Shown: positions 44,919 through 56,691 of the stretch, piece after piece | Position numbering within the stretch: position 1 is the first letter of the stretch | How the letters are laid out: each line of letters begins with the position of its first letter | NCBI RefSeq assembly: GCF_029168945.1 | Contig: NC_083604.1 | Location: 37,629,686 to 37,693,685 of the forward strand | Reading direction: 5' to 3' | Source: Cannabis sativa | Lineage: Eukaryota; Streptophyta; Magnoliopsida; Rosales; Cannabaceae | Length of the DNA stretch: 64,000 nucleotides | Notes under the pieces: generated by a model | The model's input: only the letters and a program-made list of their open reading frames with translations | Database searches by the model: none | Told to the model about the DNA's origin: nothing | Made by a program: the position numbers and the translations under genes

Positions 44919-45715
44919 AGGCTTGGGGGGTAAATGTTGCCCCTGATCTTGCCCAATGTACGTGGACCAACCAAACAAGGACACGTGGATCAAGCAAGTT
45001 ACAAAATCTGCTAAGTCTTTGTGCCGTAAGGCAGCGTCCAGGACGTAGCTCCCGGAGAAGGCGTATGGAACCCCATATGCTCCCGAAAGCTCGAGTAATG
45101 CTAAGGCATCTCCGCGAGGTGTCAGGTTTTTCCTGAGCAATCAAGTCGCATTAAATGCCGCATGGGAGGAAGCGTGTTCGGACTGCTACACGCAATAAAG
45201 TCTGACGGCACAACCTCCAACCAGCAGCTACAAAGTAATGATCATTTAAGTCTAGCGACGGCTACACTGTGAAGAGTCACATCAGTCAAAAGGCAATAAG
45301 GACATTCCACATAAAAACCCTGCAGCACCTAGGGATTTGACCATGCATTGCTTCATGGTATATTCATTGGGAATGCCCAACTTTATGGATACTTACAGAT
45401 ACACTTGTAAGGATAATTCTGGGGATCACCCCACCAAAAACACTATAAATACCCCCTCAAAGCTCATTAAATGGGATCGAGAATCTTGGGCAGCATATGA
45501 GCAAGTAGAGTAAATACTCACCAAGAACATTCTCTGTATTTATAAGAGTGAAACACTCCCCAAATACATTCTCTGTATTAAAGACATCCATAAATAACAA
45601 AGACTTGTGGACTAAGGCTCATTAACGCCCCAACCACGTAAAAATCCTTCTCTCAATTTCTTACAGCTCACTAACTTTATAATATTTTATTAGTTGCCGA
45701 AAACCTCGGTCAACA
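44919..45715 (+). repeat. Element B polypurine tract and 3' LTR
   Basis: PPT aggcttggggggtaaa ends at 44934. LTR 44935-45715, TGTTGCCCC to CGGTCAACA, 781 bp. It retains the 31-bp stretch missing from the 5' copy, and element A has a related stretch there, so the longer form is ancestral. TATA at 45444-45451. Confidence 0.93.
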
Positions 45716-45720
45716 AAAAC

Positions 45721-47464
45721 TACATGCTCTACAACTTCATTTTTCCCTTTTCTGTCATCTTTTGCATGCAAGAAGAATTAGAAGATCTGATCCAGCTATT
45801 ACTCGTTTTCCACAAGAAACTCTTCTTAGACGTCGTTCCTCTTCGACTGGACCAGAGAAGTTCTTCCTCAAGGGGAACATTTAATTTTTAGGTTAACTGT
45901 GATCGTTGCATCGACTGGCTTTAGAGCTTTCAAGCAGGCTTTTGGACAGGCCACTTATCATTCCACAAGTAAGTGCATTAACCCCCTATTTAAATTTTTT
46001 GGCATTTCACGTTTAGGGCAAGGAGGTTCTTGCTTGCGTTAGGCCTAGGATTGTTTGCGTGCCGTATAACAGGATAGTGTGTGTGAAAGAAAGCCCGTCT
46101 TCACCCGTTCATTGTTTCAAAGGATTTTCCTTTTCCTTCATAGCCATGGATTTAAACGAAGACCCCCTCGCAAGCACAACCATATCTGTCGAGGGTGAAC
46201 CTATCCTAACTGTAGTAAGGTTTTCTGTGTGACAGGATCAAACCGAGGTTCTCATGTTAACACCTCAACTTGAGGAGGCCTTGGAAACCATTCCAAAAAG
46301 TAAACCCATCACTGAATGAGACCTCCCTGTGGGGAATAGGAGAGGTGAAGGGGTTGAAATTCCTTCGCTGGTGTAGGTCCGTCCTGAGTCCATATGGGAA
46401 ATGGATGAGAAAGCCAACTGCTTTCGATCTTATGGAATGTTGCAAGCATATTCTTAAGTTGTTAGCCTCCGTAATTTCCATGGATTGTTGTGGCACAAGC
46501 TTTCTGTCATGGGAGAATCTGCATCCATTAATGTTGACGGGTTTAATGCATGGAGTTCGTCCCATATTTCTAGTGGGGCTCACCTTCCCTTAAGAACCTA
46601 TTTCGCAGACCTAGTTGTGAAAATTGGGATTGTACCCTTCCAGTTGATTTCTTCATCATTAAGGCTCTTGGCTTGGTGGTACGTATTCTACAAAATCAAT
46701 AAACTGGAGGTTCCCTCCCTGGAGGAGATCCTTTATTTTTATAGTGTCAAGGCCAACCCTATGAGGACAGATAGGTCAAAGCTGGGGTTCTTCTGACTGG
46801 ATAAATGCTTGGACTCTTACTTCCCTGTTTGCAAAACGGATCGCACTCATGACCCCCAAGAATACTGATTCTTTTCCTCCAGGTTTCCTACTAGCAGGGT
46901 GCCATCTCTTCAGTTAAGCTTCCAACTCCCAGGTATTCTAATGATTTATCTTAAGTTTTACTTGCTTTTAAACTTTGCCAATTTCTATACTTGGACTAAC
47001 ACTTTTTGATTTGTAGTAGAGCTTCCCTCACAAAGGGTTAGGACGGAGGAGATAATCAAGAAAGAAGTCCGATATAGGGCCTTCTCGAAAGATCAATTGA
47101 AGGTTGGGGACCTGGTGACAACTAAACTCCTCCGCAGGTCAGGCTTGATTACAAAATTTTAGAGTATTTACACAGTTAGCCTTTGAGGGCAGCGCCAACC
47201 TCCCAAGGAAGTGAAGGAAGCAATGCCACCGATTTGGCTATTATAATCACAACTACAGCCAAAAACGACAATGCCCTACACTCTAATTGGATGTCTCACC
47301 ATCCCGATCCTTTGCCTAAGGAAAATGAGATCCAAGAGAGATTTCTCGTTGCTTACCTAGATGTGGGGACACTAGGTGCTAGTACTTTAGGAAGAGGTAA
47401 TGGACCCTTCCACATCATGTGTCCCTCCACACTTCTCAACTCACTTGGGGGGTATCATGCTTAG
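45721..47464 (+). pseudogene. Element C antisense gene, Transposase_28-like 5' half
   Basis: The plus strand is antisense to C's pol (minus strand). 5'-UTR intron 45969-46143 (GTAAGT...CCTTCATAG), three bases before the ATG at 46146, the same layout as A and B. After several stops and frameshifts the core domain reads from about 46485: SSGAHLPLRTYFADLVVKIG, FQLISSSLRLLAWWYVFY, SLEEILYFYSV, GFF. It is clearly homologous to GAMLPLQDYFVNFLVFVGL and AEILYFYEL in A. A likely donor lies at about 46933 (ccag|gtattc) and an acceptor at about 47018 (ttgatttgtag). The sequence downstream to 47464 is poorly conserved. B split this gene from its presumed promoter. Confidence 0.65.
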
Positions 47465-48278
47465 CCATCCGTGCCCAAAAAAAAAAAACGTACCGTGTGC
47501 TATAATTCGTTATTATTTTCTTTATTTTTCAATATCTATAATTTTTGCTTAAAATAAGATGCATTTTCAACCGAATTCCTTTAAAAGGAAAATCGCTTGA
47601 ATTCCTTCTTAAAGCTAGAATAAACACACCCAATGAAAGAAGAATCATTTTTAGCCAAAAATTCCTGAAACGGGAAATACTAATCTGAATTCCTTCTTAA
47701 GAGCTTTCAAAAAGACTTGTATAAAAATTTGATACGGTTAAGGCTTCGCTTAAACTCCTATAGACTTCGGCTTTATCCTGACCAGGAAAATGCCGTCTGA
47801 AGTCTGTAGCATGTGAAATTGGCCTTCTTAAATTATAAAAAGGCCTAAACGGTCGTAAAATATAAAGGCTCCATGATCATGCAGTAATTTAGGAACAGCC
47901 TAGAAAACCATTCGTGTTTTCAGTAGCAACAGGAGGCAGGCACTTCCTAAGTACCTCCTAGGTCAGCAGAGGGATAAAAGGTTGACAAATGTCAAAGGTT
48001 TGAAGCAATAGCCATTGGAACCACAACTTCTAAACGGCCTAAGATGACAGCCCTTAAAATAACTATGCAGGCCAATGTACAAAGCTAAAGGTTGAAAATA
48101 GTACGAAATATTAGAGTCAAAACATGGTGCCTCGCATAAAGGCAAACAAAGGTGTTCTTGAAGAGAAGTGTCACATAGAGCCCCGTGGACCAGGCTAAAG
48201 TAAATACAATTCCGCGACAAAAAAAGTATAAAAATTGTTTTAAAGGAAAAGATAGACGACAAGAAATAAAGGTGACCC
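47465..48278. other. Element C spacer, nothing recognised
   Basis: AT-rich, starting with a run of A at about 47477, between the antisense Transposase_28-like half and the end of the sense-strand Q-rich gene. No motif, hairpin array or ORF that I can support. It would be the convergent 3' zone of C. Confidence 0.35.
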
Positions 48279-50550
48279 CTATTGATCTTGGGTAGGAGAA
48301 GGTGCTACTGAGTCGATTAGGGCTGGGGCATTAGTTGGCTCCTTTGGATCTGGGTTAGGCTCAACAACGTCTCGAACATGGTACTCCTCAACCCTGCTGG
48401 AAGACACCTTAGCTTTAGTAAACTCTTGAGAACTTGAGACTTCAACACTTGTTTCTTCATCGTTGTCGCTATCAACTGAGAGAGGAAACTCCTTGATATA
48501 GGTGTTATATTTCATAGCGAGGACTCTCCTGGTAACATTCTCCCTATCTGCCTCATCAATAAGCTGAAGTATGGAAGGATTTGCCTTCCATAAGTTGTGA
48601 AGGACCACAACAGAGGACATCTTCAAGGAACGAAGGTGATCTTTCTCCGCCTTAGCTACTGCCTTAGTTGTTGCTGTAACTGCATCGTGAATGAGTTGGA
48701 GGCAATTTCCCTCATTCTACGCATGGCAACTAAAGCAATGTATGCATTCACATCGTTTGTTGGACTCCAGTCAACTTTATTTTGTAATCTATCAATGGTT
48801 TCCTATCGACGATCACAGTTACGACATGCCCCTAGAGAAGAAGGCTGAGATGGCCATGTTGTGTTATCAAGGACTCTGCCAGTTTGTTCTCCTTGTCGTG
48901 TTCGGCTTGAAGGTCCTTGATGAGTAAGTCCTTCTTACAGATGTCCGCTTGGAAGTTGTTGACTTGATGGATTAGGGTGGAGATAGTCTGAGACTGAGTA
49001 GCATGCGGGCCTCGACTATGTCTTTCTCCTTCGTGGCCTTGGCTAAGTCCTCTCGAAGGGAGCGTACAGTACCCTCGACTTCTTGCTCAATTTTAGCTTT
49101 GTGATCCAAATACATCTACAGTATTTGGTGTCCCACTTCTCCTCCTCCACAGCCAGCTTGGCCTTCCAGTCTTCCTAGGTCTCGATCTGCTCAACTTTAT
49201 CATGTAAGGCCCCATTTTTGATGGTCAAGGACTGAATTGTGGCGCGGAGCTAGTTTAATTCTAAAGTCATATTCCCCACTTCTTTGGCGGTCCACTTCAT
49301 AAACAATGCCATCTAGAGAAAGGAAAGTAGAAAGAAATTATTAGGCATTCTTTGGTAATAAAATTTTTATCGCAAGTGAGAATAAATCAGAAAATTAAGG
49401 CTTACCCCTGCAACCTGCTGTTTGGCGGCCACTGATAAAGTGTACGGCTCATGTTATCCAATATTTTTACAGCATAAGGGGCAATGACTCTGCCCACCTT
49501 AGGTATCAGATTTTGGCTCACTGTAATCAAATCTAACATAGGGCCGGGGGACAAAGGTTGGCGGACTCCCTCAGTAGTCTCAGCTGTCTTGATAGAAGAC
49601 AGCCAGGTAGCTCGCTTCTAAAGATTTACCTGTTCTCGCTCATGGTGCTTCTACAAAATGGCAGCCTTTGTGAGGTATTCGTGGCCAAGAATAGATAGCC
49701 TCATGGGGAAGGAGAATCGTAATGAAGGAGCTCTACCCTTTATAGTGGGTTGGGGTGAGTCAGCAGAGGTTGGCCTAGGAGTTGTGTTCTCGAGAAGGTG
49801 TTGCACTGTAGGAGATTGAGATGCCACAATCAGTAATTGATGAGGAGATAAAGATCGTTGCTGCTGCGCCAGAGGCACTCTCCTAGATTGTGATTGCATT
49901 GGATGTTGTTGTTGTAGTTGTTGCTATTGTTATGGTTGTTGATATTGTTGTTGTTGTAGTTGTTGCTGTTGTTGTTGCTGTGGTGGTTGTTGTTGTAGTT
50001 GTTGTTGTTGTTGGGGCAATGGCAAGTTGGTGGACGGTACATCAGATGCCCCTGGGTCTGGGATCGAAGACTTGAGGCTCTTTGCACTGAGACTAGGGGA
50101 AGTCTTTGATCCCTTGTGTTTAGTCTTAGCTGGAGTCCCCTTTGGGGGAAGACAAGTCTATCCAGGTTGTCATTAGAACCCCCCGTGTTTGGTGTGGTGT
50201 CTGGGATTATCTCTCCTGTAGGGGGAATAATTTAAAAAGACTGCTCTCTTGGAGCGGCAAGAACCTTAGAGGCTTTCCAGGGGTGCCAGGTCCCTTTTCC
50301 CCACTAGTTGAAGCAGAATGGCCTGACGCAGTAAGTCCAATCTTGATGGGAGGAGGAATCTCTCGGACGTCTGATGACGAGGATGTTGAGGGCGAATGCA
50401 GTTTCCGAGTCCTTGAAGCCGTGGTCTTATTCTTTCTCTTTCCTTTTTCCTGGGATTTCCTGGCCTCATCCATGGCAGCTGAGGTTTGGTTATTCTAAGA
50501 CTTCAACATTCCAGAGACAACAGTACGAGTAAACAAGAGGAGCAATTGCA
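48279..50550 (-). pseudogene. Element C sense-strand Q-rich coiled-coil gene
   Basis: Same strand as C's pol, just downstream of it. An acceptor-like cttag lies about 20 nt before the ATG at 50473. Order: basic KGKRKNKT segment and Ser/Thr-rich linker; a glutamine tract encoded by 50020-49915 (CAA/CAG repeats with two codons turned into stops); LLENTTPRPTSADSPQPTIKG; KVGRVIAPYAVKILDNM; an intron with donor GTAAGC (about 49405) and acceptor TTTCTCTAG (about 49316) before MALFMKWTAKEVGNMTLELN, which is coiled-coil-like; and an acidic tail ending TQDQ at 48279. The coil and intron placement resemble exons 3-4 of the A/B antisense gene, but the strand is opposite. It is either an inverted 3' half of that gene or a separate sense ORF. 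Confidence 0.5.
49915..50020. repeat. (TTG)n/(CAA)n microsatellite
   Basis: Imperfect TTG/GTT trinucleotide tract of about 105 bp. On the minus strand it encodes mostly Gln and lies within the Q-rich gene. Confidence 0.85.
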
Positions 50551-50899
50551 AGTCATGCAATCATAAGAAAAAATAGCAACAGCAAGAAGGAGAATCTAGT
50601 GAAGAAACTTGTGCGTGGGTACAACCATTCAGTAAAGTACCTTAGGGTTGTCCACGAGCAAAAGCTAAAATGCTCCTATGACCATTGAAGTTGTCATATT
50701 CCTTAAATTTAGGCAGAGACATAACAATCAAAGGGTCTACTTTGATAATGTCCAAAGCAGTCCCCAGGTTTCTAGGGCTCATAAAAAATGTAAAGTGTAA
50801 ATTCAGATGTAAACTATTTTTGTTCTCATTGCATGATGCCTGAGGGCCATTCGTACAAAAGTTAATTACATAGATTTTTACACAAAACATTCTAGATAT

Positions 50900-52048
50900 T
50901 GTCAAAGCTTGGTTTCCTCTGCCTGTTGGTAGTATCGGCATAAATGATCTGCATTCCAGGCGTGAGGGACCCTCGATCCATCCATCCTTTTCAACTGAAA
51001 AGTACCTTGTCCCATTTTCTCGAGTATCTCATAGGGGCCTTCCTAGTTTGGGCCAAGTACCCCCACTCCCAATTCTTGTGAAGATGGGACTACTCTTCTT
51101 AGAACAAGATCACCAACATCGAATGTACGACTTTTCACCTTTGCGTTAAAGTATCGGGCGATCTTTCCTTGGTACATTTTGAGCTGGACTTGCGACTGTT
51201 CCTGGAGCTCTTCAATTAAGTCTAGAAACTCTTATAGCAGGGAGTGGTTGTGGGAGGGTCGTAAGTATCTCGTCGATGGAATGGGACTGTGGTCTCTACC
51301 GGGATCACTGCTTCGCACCCATAGGCCATTACATATGGCATGTGCCCCGTTGAAGTTCTTTCTATTATTCTATAGGCTTAGAGAACTTGAGGGAGTTCCT
51401 CTAGCCAATGGGCCTTGCAAGCCTGAAGCTTCTTATTCAACGTGGTCTTGAGGATTTTGTTGACGACCTCCACTTGGCTTGTGGCCAGGCTACAGCTGAG
51501 AAGCTTTTCACGATTCTGTGCTAATTATAGAAGTTAGTGAAGCGCTCACTATCGAACTGCTTCCTGTTGTCCGACACAATCTTATAGGGGAGTACGTACC
51601 TACACACAATTTTTTTGACAACAAAATCCAACGCCTTCTTAGAAGTAATAATATTCGTAGGTTCAGCTTTGACCTGCTTGGTTAAGTAGTCAACTGAGAC
51701 AATTGCATACTGGACTCCGCCTTTACCCGTGGGGAGGGATCCTACCAAATCAATTCCCCAGACTGCAAAAGGCCATGGGCTGCTCATCAATGCAATTTTG
51801 GTGGGTGGTGCACGCGGGACTTTAGCATATCTCTGACACTATTTGCACTTCCTCACATATTTCGTACAATCTTTCTTCATGGTGGCCCAAAAATACCCTT
51901 TCCGAAGGATTTTCTTGGAAAGGCTAGGCCCAGAAGTGTGATCACAACAAAAACCTTCATGGAGCTTATGGATCACTACGCTAATCTCTGTCCCAGTGAT
52001 ACACCTCAAATATGGCATTGAAAACCCCCTGTAATATAGCTTCCCATC
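50900..52048 (-). pseudogene. Element C integrase, cut by element D
   Basis: Minus strand. From 52048 leftward: DGKLYYRGFSMPYLRC, HEGFCCDHTSGPSLSKKIL (zinc region), SPWPFAVWGIDLVGSLPTGK (first catalytic Asp), SDNRKQFDSERF (second catalytic Asp motif, Gly to Arg), then the C-terminal GPYEILEKMGQGTFQLKRMDG and HAWNADHLCRYYQQ. It follows A/B integrase closely. It contains an in-frame TAG in the zinc region and frameshifts after NFYN. The rest of C pol lies beyond D and is not found in the window. Confidence 0.85.
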
Positions 52049-52732
52049 TGTTGACCTCGCTTTTTGTCATTGACAGTGAGTCATTTATTAAGCGATTTGA
52101 AAAATAATAAAAATAGGGTAAAAACCAATAAGTAATAAAGAACACCAAATTTTGAAGAGGTTCGGGACCGTTAGTATGGTAATAGCCTACTCCCCTTAGA
52201 TTTTATTAACTTCAGAACAAAGAACACATTGTTTTCTCTCAAAGCTCTTACAATGAAATCTCTGAGTAATTCTCTTAGATCTCTCTCTGAAGTAATTCCT
52301 TCGATCCCTTTCATAGTGAGACTAGATCACTATTTATAGGGCCTTAATGCATGAGGGAAAGTTTCCCTTTTGCTTACAATGTATAAACTAGGAAAGAATT
52401 TTTGTTAGATAATTATGCTACACTAAATAGGAAATTGGAAGAAGTTGTTGTATTCCCATGACTCAATCCCACAATTGTAGGCATTGTCTTCGTGCTTGCA
52501 CTTCACGATATCATTCTGAAGTAGCCAAGTCTTAATGAGTTGCTCGGAAAGCCAAACCCATTCCTACTCTAATAATCTTCCTTTTACCCTGCTCGAGTAA
52601 TTAGAGGTTATACGTGCAGATGTGTTACTTGAAGTCTGTTCGAGATATTCATCTCTTCCTAGATGTAAGAAATGCAGAAAACGTGTCACTCGTGTATTCT
52701 GCTACGTCATAGTGTAAAAAAATAGGATAACA
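52049..52732 (-). mobile_element. Element D 3' LTR
   Basis: Minus-strand LTR: TGTTATCC at 52732, preceded (minus) by the PPT cttgggggccaaa (52745-52733), ending ...GAGGTCAACA at 52049. 684 bp. The flanking 52044-52048 (ccatc) is the presumed TSD; its partner is not in the window. The junction falls cleanly inside C's integrase frame, so D inserted into C. Confidence 0.7.
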
Positions 52733-54930
52733 TTTGGCCCCCAAGTATGCGCGGGACCCTTGTGGTCGCACGTGGACTTCACTCTGTCTGGATCCTTATC
52801 TGAACGGGTGACACATGTTTGTAGTGTCGGTTGATTATCCAATGTGACTCTGACCAAGAGTCTTTTCAGTTTTTAGCCCATTAATGCTGATTGACATGTA
52901 CCTCGAGCCACACCTTAAAATTAGCACATTTTGATGGTTATTCTTCAGGTAATTGAGTGCACAACGTCCACTTTTGAGGGGAAATCAAGGTATTTAAATT
53001 TTGAAATGATTACTTTGCCTCACTAATTAGCTTAAAAATAGGGTTGAAGACCTTAATCAACCACTTTTAGCCATTTTTGTTCTTGAAGAATAAGAGCAAG
53101 AAATCTTTTTCTCTCAATCCTTTGAAGAATCCCCAGGAAACACCGAACAGCGTCATACAAGCAAATCTCAAGCTTCGAACAGTGTGTAAGTTCTTTGTTT
53201 CTTTCCTCTTATTTGTTCGAATATTTTATTTTTGTTCTTGAACTTGTTCTAGGAAAACCATAGAAAACTTAGCTTTAGGACTGTAAAATCTTTACGTTCC
53301 TTGATTATAATCACGTCTTACTTTCAATTCCACGATATTCAATTTCGCTTACCCATTCGGGGCTTAGTGAAAATTAAACCTTAATTCGTAATTATGAAAT
53401 TCTGGATTGCAAACCTCAATATCATGTGAAAATTCTATTTTTTGATCCTTTAATCAGACCTAGTCGGTATAACCAACATGTTTCCATTTGTTATGCCGAC
53501 CAAATGCTCATCTTGTGTCCTACCTTTTGTAGATGAACCCTGGTGAGTTTTGGGAAAGCGAACATCATATCGACCAGGATCTGCTTCAACATTTGTACGA
53601 GGATCATCCTCGTCTCCGTGTTAGTCTGTCCTCATCTAGTCACGGTCTCTCCAATTCAAGCTTCGAAGATTGGGAGATAAGTAGCGAACATACACCTTCC
53701 CCAGAACCCGAAGTGCAGCACCATTTTTACCCCGGCCAGATCGAAGGTCAAGGCTACTGGCGTTTCATCTGGGAGCTTAGGAAAAGGTGGAGGTGCTATC
53801 TTCCCTTCAAATGGACATATATTGTTTGACCATATATAGTTGATACTTTGCATGTAGGCCGTCCAAATCCTGCAGCTGCAGGTACACCCATTGCTACTTT
53901 TACTGTCACCATCACCAAACATACCAACCAGACTCTGTCCAGGAATAGGATAATGGGACGAACCAAACAGACTATGCGGAAGACTTCTTTATCTGACCCA
54001 CACGTAGCTCAGCTCGCCACAATGCCTAACGTAGAACAAGCCCGGCCTGCTGTTGAGGAGGAAGACATTATTGGGGACGCTGAAGTCTAAGAGGTGGAAG
54101 ATCAGGGCGAGGTCCGTCTTGATACTCCATCTGAAGCTGAGGAGGAAGGTGCAACTCGGAGGTTGCCCTTCGGGGGCTTCAATGAAGATGGACAACCTGT
54201 GTCTGAGGCCAGTGAAATCCTGGAGGTCGGTGAAGACTATGTCACTGAGGAATACACCGAGGGTGTTCCTCAGAGAAGACAAGGGGCACTAGGAGCTCGG
54301 GGAGTTTCTCCTCCATCCATAGTAACTAGGGCAAAGATGAAGAATCTAAAGAAGCACGGTTACTTAGGGGATGTCGAATGCTTCCTTCCCCCTCCAAACT
54401 AGCTGGCGACCAGTCTAAGGGAGAGGTATTGCGATTGGTCGGGCGCTCACACTAAGGAGGGTGCTATATTGCCCTTGCTTCCGTACTTCAGGAGAATTGC
54501 GGATCACTACAATCTCTGTCCGACCCAGTTCACTCCGAAGGGCATCAAGTATTTATCTGTCCTGCTCATTGTCTATGCCTCACAGGGATGGGGTGAGCAA
54601 CCCCCTGCACAACACCAACTGGCTCTTTCATCTGAAATCAATCCCCAAGCAGAACAGGTTGGGGTATTTCTACTTTTCTCAGATCTAGAAGAAGTGGCTG
54701 ACGGGCACCGTGGACTCCGATGTGAGCAAGATAGGCAATTTTGTGGACCAGTACTACTTCGTCCAGGGAATGGACACCGTCCACACTCGGTTCCAGCAGA
54801 TTCCCTCATATTGTCGCCCTCCCTTCACATTGGGGCTCAGGGAAAGGGCACAAAGAATCCTTTAATTGTCGGACGTTGCTCAGAACATCACTTTTATGAC
54901 CATTGATGCCAATTATGTCAGATTAACAAT
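52733..54930 (+). pseudogene. Element D antisense gene, Transposase_28-like
   Basis: The plus strand is antisense to D. TATA-like tatttaaa at 52991-52998; 5'-UTR intron 53186-53532 (GTAAGTTC...CCTTTTGTAG) with the acceptor directly abutting the ATG at 53533. Exon 2 (MNPGEFWESEHHIDQDLLQH...) runs to about 53785. A short intron probably ends at the AG at 53857. The next exon reads GRPNPAAAGTPIATFTVTI..., then acidic EEEDIIGDAEV, then the domain SGAHTKEGAILPLLPYFRRIADHYNL and NWLFHLKSIPKQNRLGYFYFS. Breaks: TAA at 54088, TAG at 54400, and a frameshift near 54590. Homology fades after about 54930. The family is diverged from A/B but the 5' design is the same. Confidence 0.6.
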
Positions 54931-56691
54931 AGTTTCACATCATAAAAAATATAATGAAGGACATGAAAGTTCTCTATTTCTCTCTTTTACAATGTTCTTT
55001 AAATTAATATTCTTTAAATAATGTAGTAGAAACCGCTAGTGTACACTAACTCACCGAACTAGAATAATTTTTTAGCTTTATTCTTATGTTTGTAAATTGT
55101 AATGGCAATGATTTATAATTTATTTACTTTGTTAAAATGATGACTTTGAACCTTTCAAAATTTAGAGTGGAAAATTGCTGTTGTCAAATATTAATGATTA
55201 GTGGTTCACTTATTTGGTTTAAAAACTACATTTGGAACCACTGAGTATATTTTGAAGGGTTTTTTAGTGGGCATAATATTGATTGTTAGTCAATTGTTTC
55301 ATGAATTTGGTATAAAAAAAAAAAAACTTAGAAGTTGGAATCCTTCAAGGAAACTACCAAAACGAGCAGAATTCTATTGAGATAGTATTAACTCAAACAG
55401 TTGCTGTTATTAGGTAGAAGCTTCTATTATTAATTAGAGGTTGTTAGCTTGTATTTTTCATAACAACAATAAAAACTATAAAAAAAGAAAAAAAAAATCA
55501 AGGGAGATCTCTTTGAGAAAATAGAAAATAAAGAAAAAAAAAAAAAAGGTTGAACGAGCTCGTTGGTTACATGGTCATGCTATCATCGTTACAACTAACA
55601 CAAAACTATATTATTAATTAAAATAATGATGAGAGAAAAATGGTGGCTTCATTGTAATGAACGACACCTTTAAATAGTAAAATGTATCAAATTAAAACCC
55701 TTACTATATATTAATCCTACTTTGTGGTATTGAAGTGGTCAACTTCTACGGTAGAGGGTAGTCTAATTCGATGGAATAAGTTCCATGCCACTATCCGACT
55801 ACATCATTCCTCCAAATCCCATGCTTATTATATTTTTGGTGTCGATGAAGTCATTTATTGCATTTATAGTACCGAATGCATTGATACGTATTTCATCACG
55901 CTCCTGGCCAAAATATGAGTATTTATTAAGTAATATTCTAATCTCATTACATCACATTAAACGTTTCTATACATATGAGCATATGAGTTGAGCACCTTTC
56001 AAAACTTTTTTTATATATAAAATATCACACACAACTCACAAAACAAAAGTGAGTAACTAATGTGGTATGAATTTGTATTAATTATTGTTATGATTTTTAG
56101 ATGGGTGACATGTACAATTTTAAAGCCCAGTATCAGCTGAGAGAGGCCAAAACCTCCACACAATAATTAAGTTGAATCAAAGCTCCAGTCCAAAAATGAG
56201 CTACAATCTGCTAAGACCGTCAATGTCAGATTGTCATGATTCACAAGGAGATGTTTGGGTCAAAAACAAAGAGTCTCTCAAGACGCATCTAGAGCCTTCG
56301 AGGAAGTAATCCGCAAGCGAGTAACCGAAGAGTCACACTAATGGATTCCGAACCTTACCAACTCGGAACCCAGGAGACACGGGCCCCACTATGTTGGAGT
56401 TTGTCCCCTGTTTTAGCCCAGTGGACTGCGTGCTCTACTAAAAGAAGGTCACATTTTTGTCCAACACCGTATGCTCTGACATTCTCGGTATAGACACAAC
56501 ATCACATGACACCTGGAACCTTCAAATGGTCCTTGCTTGTACTGACAATCTTCACCTTTTGAATTGGGCCTCACTCAATTGGCCCAAAAGTCAATAAATA
56601 ATGGATTTTACCCTATCAGAGGGTCTAGTTGATACCCTTAAATCCTACCGAGTCCGGGTATGGCCATACTCGGTTCATCCCTATTGGTTAC
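54931..56691. other. Unassigned AT-rich stretch
   Basis: Poly(A) runs near 55318 and 55485-55545; no LTR ends or inverted repeats that I can support. An acceptor-like gatttttag directly before ATGGGTGACATG at 56101, reading FKAQYQLREAK, could be a leftover coiled-coil exon of D's antisense gene, but stops follow at once. 56160-56690 is more GC-balanced and looks like element sequence of unknown type. Confidence 0.35.

Larger units (their letters stand above)
31223..45715 (+). mobile_element. Tat-lineage Ty3/gypsy element B, complete but nested, TSD aaaac
   Basis: LTRs at 31223-31971 (749 bp) and 44935-45715 (781 bp), with TSD aaaac at 31218-31222 and 45716-45720. Close relative of A with the same gene order, primer site, polypurine tract, hairpin array and antisense gene. 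The LTRs differ at about ten sites plus a 31-bp deletion in the 5' copy, so B is older than A. Gag-pol has two nonsense codons, two 1-bp deletions and a 2.3-kb solo LTR insertion; the antisense gene has two nonsense codons. B sits inside element C, between that element's 3' LTR and antisense gene body. Not autonomous. Confidence 0.95.

Noticed and set aside
53824..53857. 34-nt intron in D's antisense gene
   Set aside because: Too short for a plant intron; an upstream donor near 53786 (72 nt) is more plausible.
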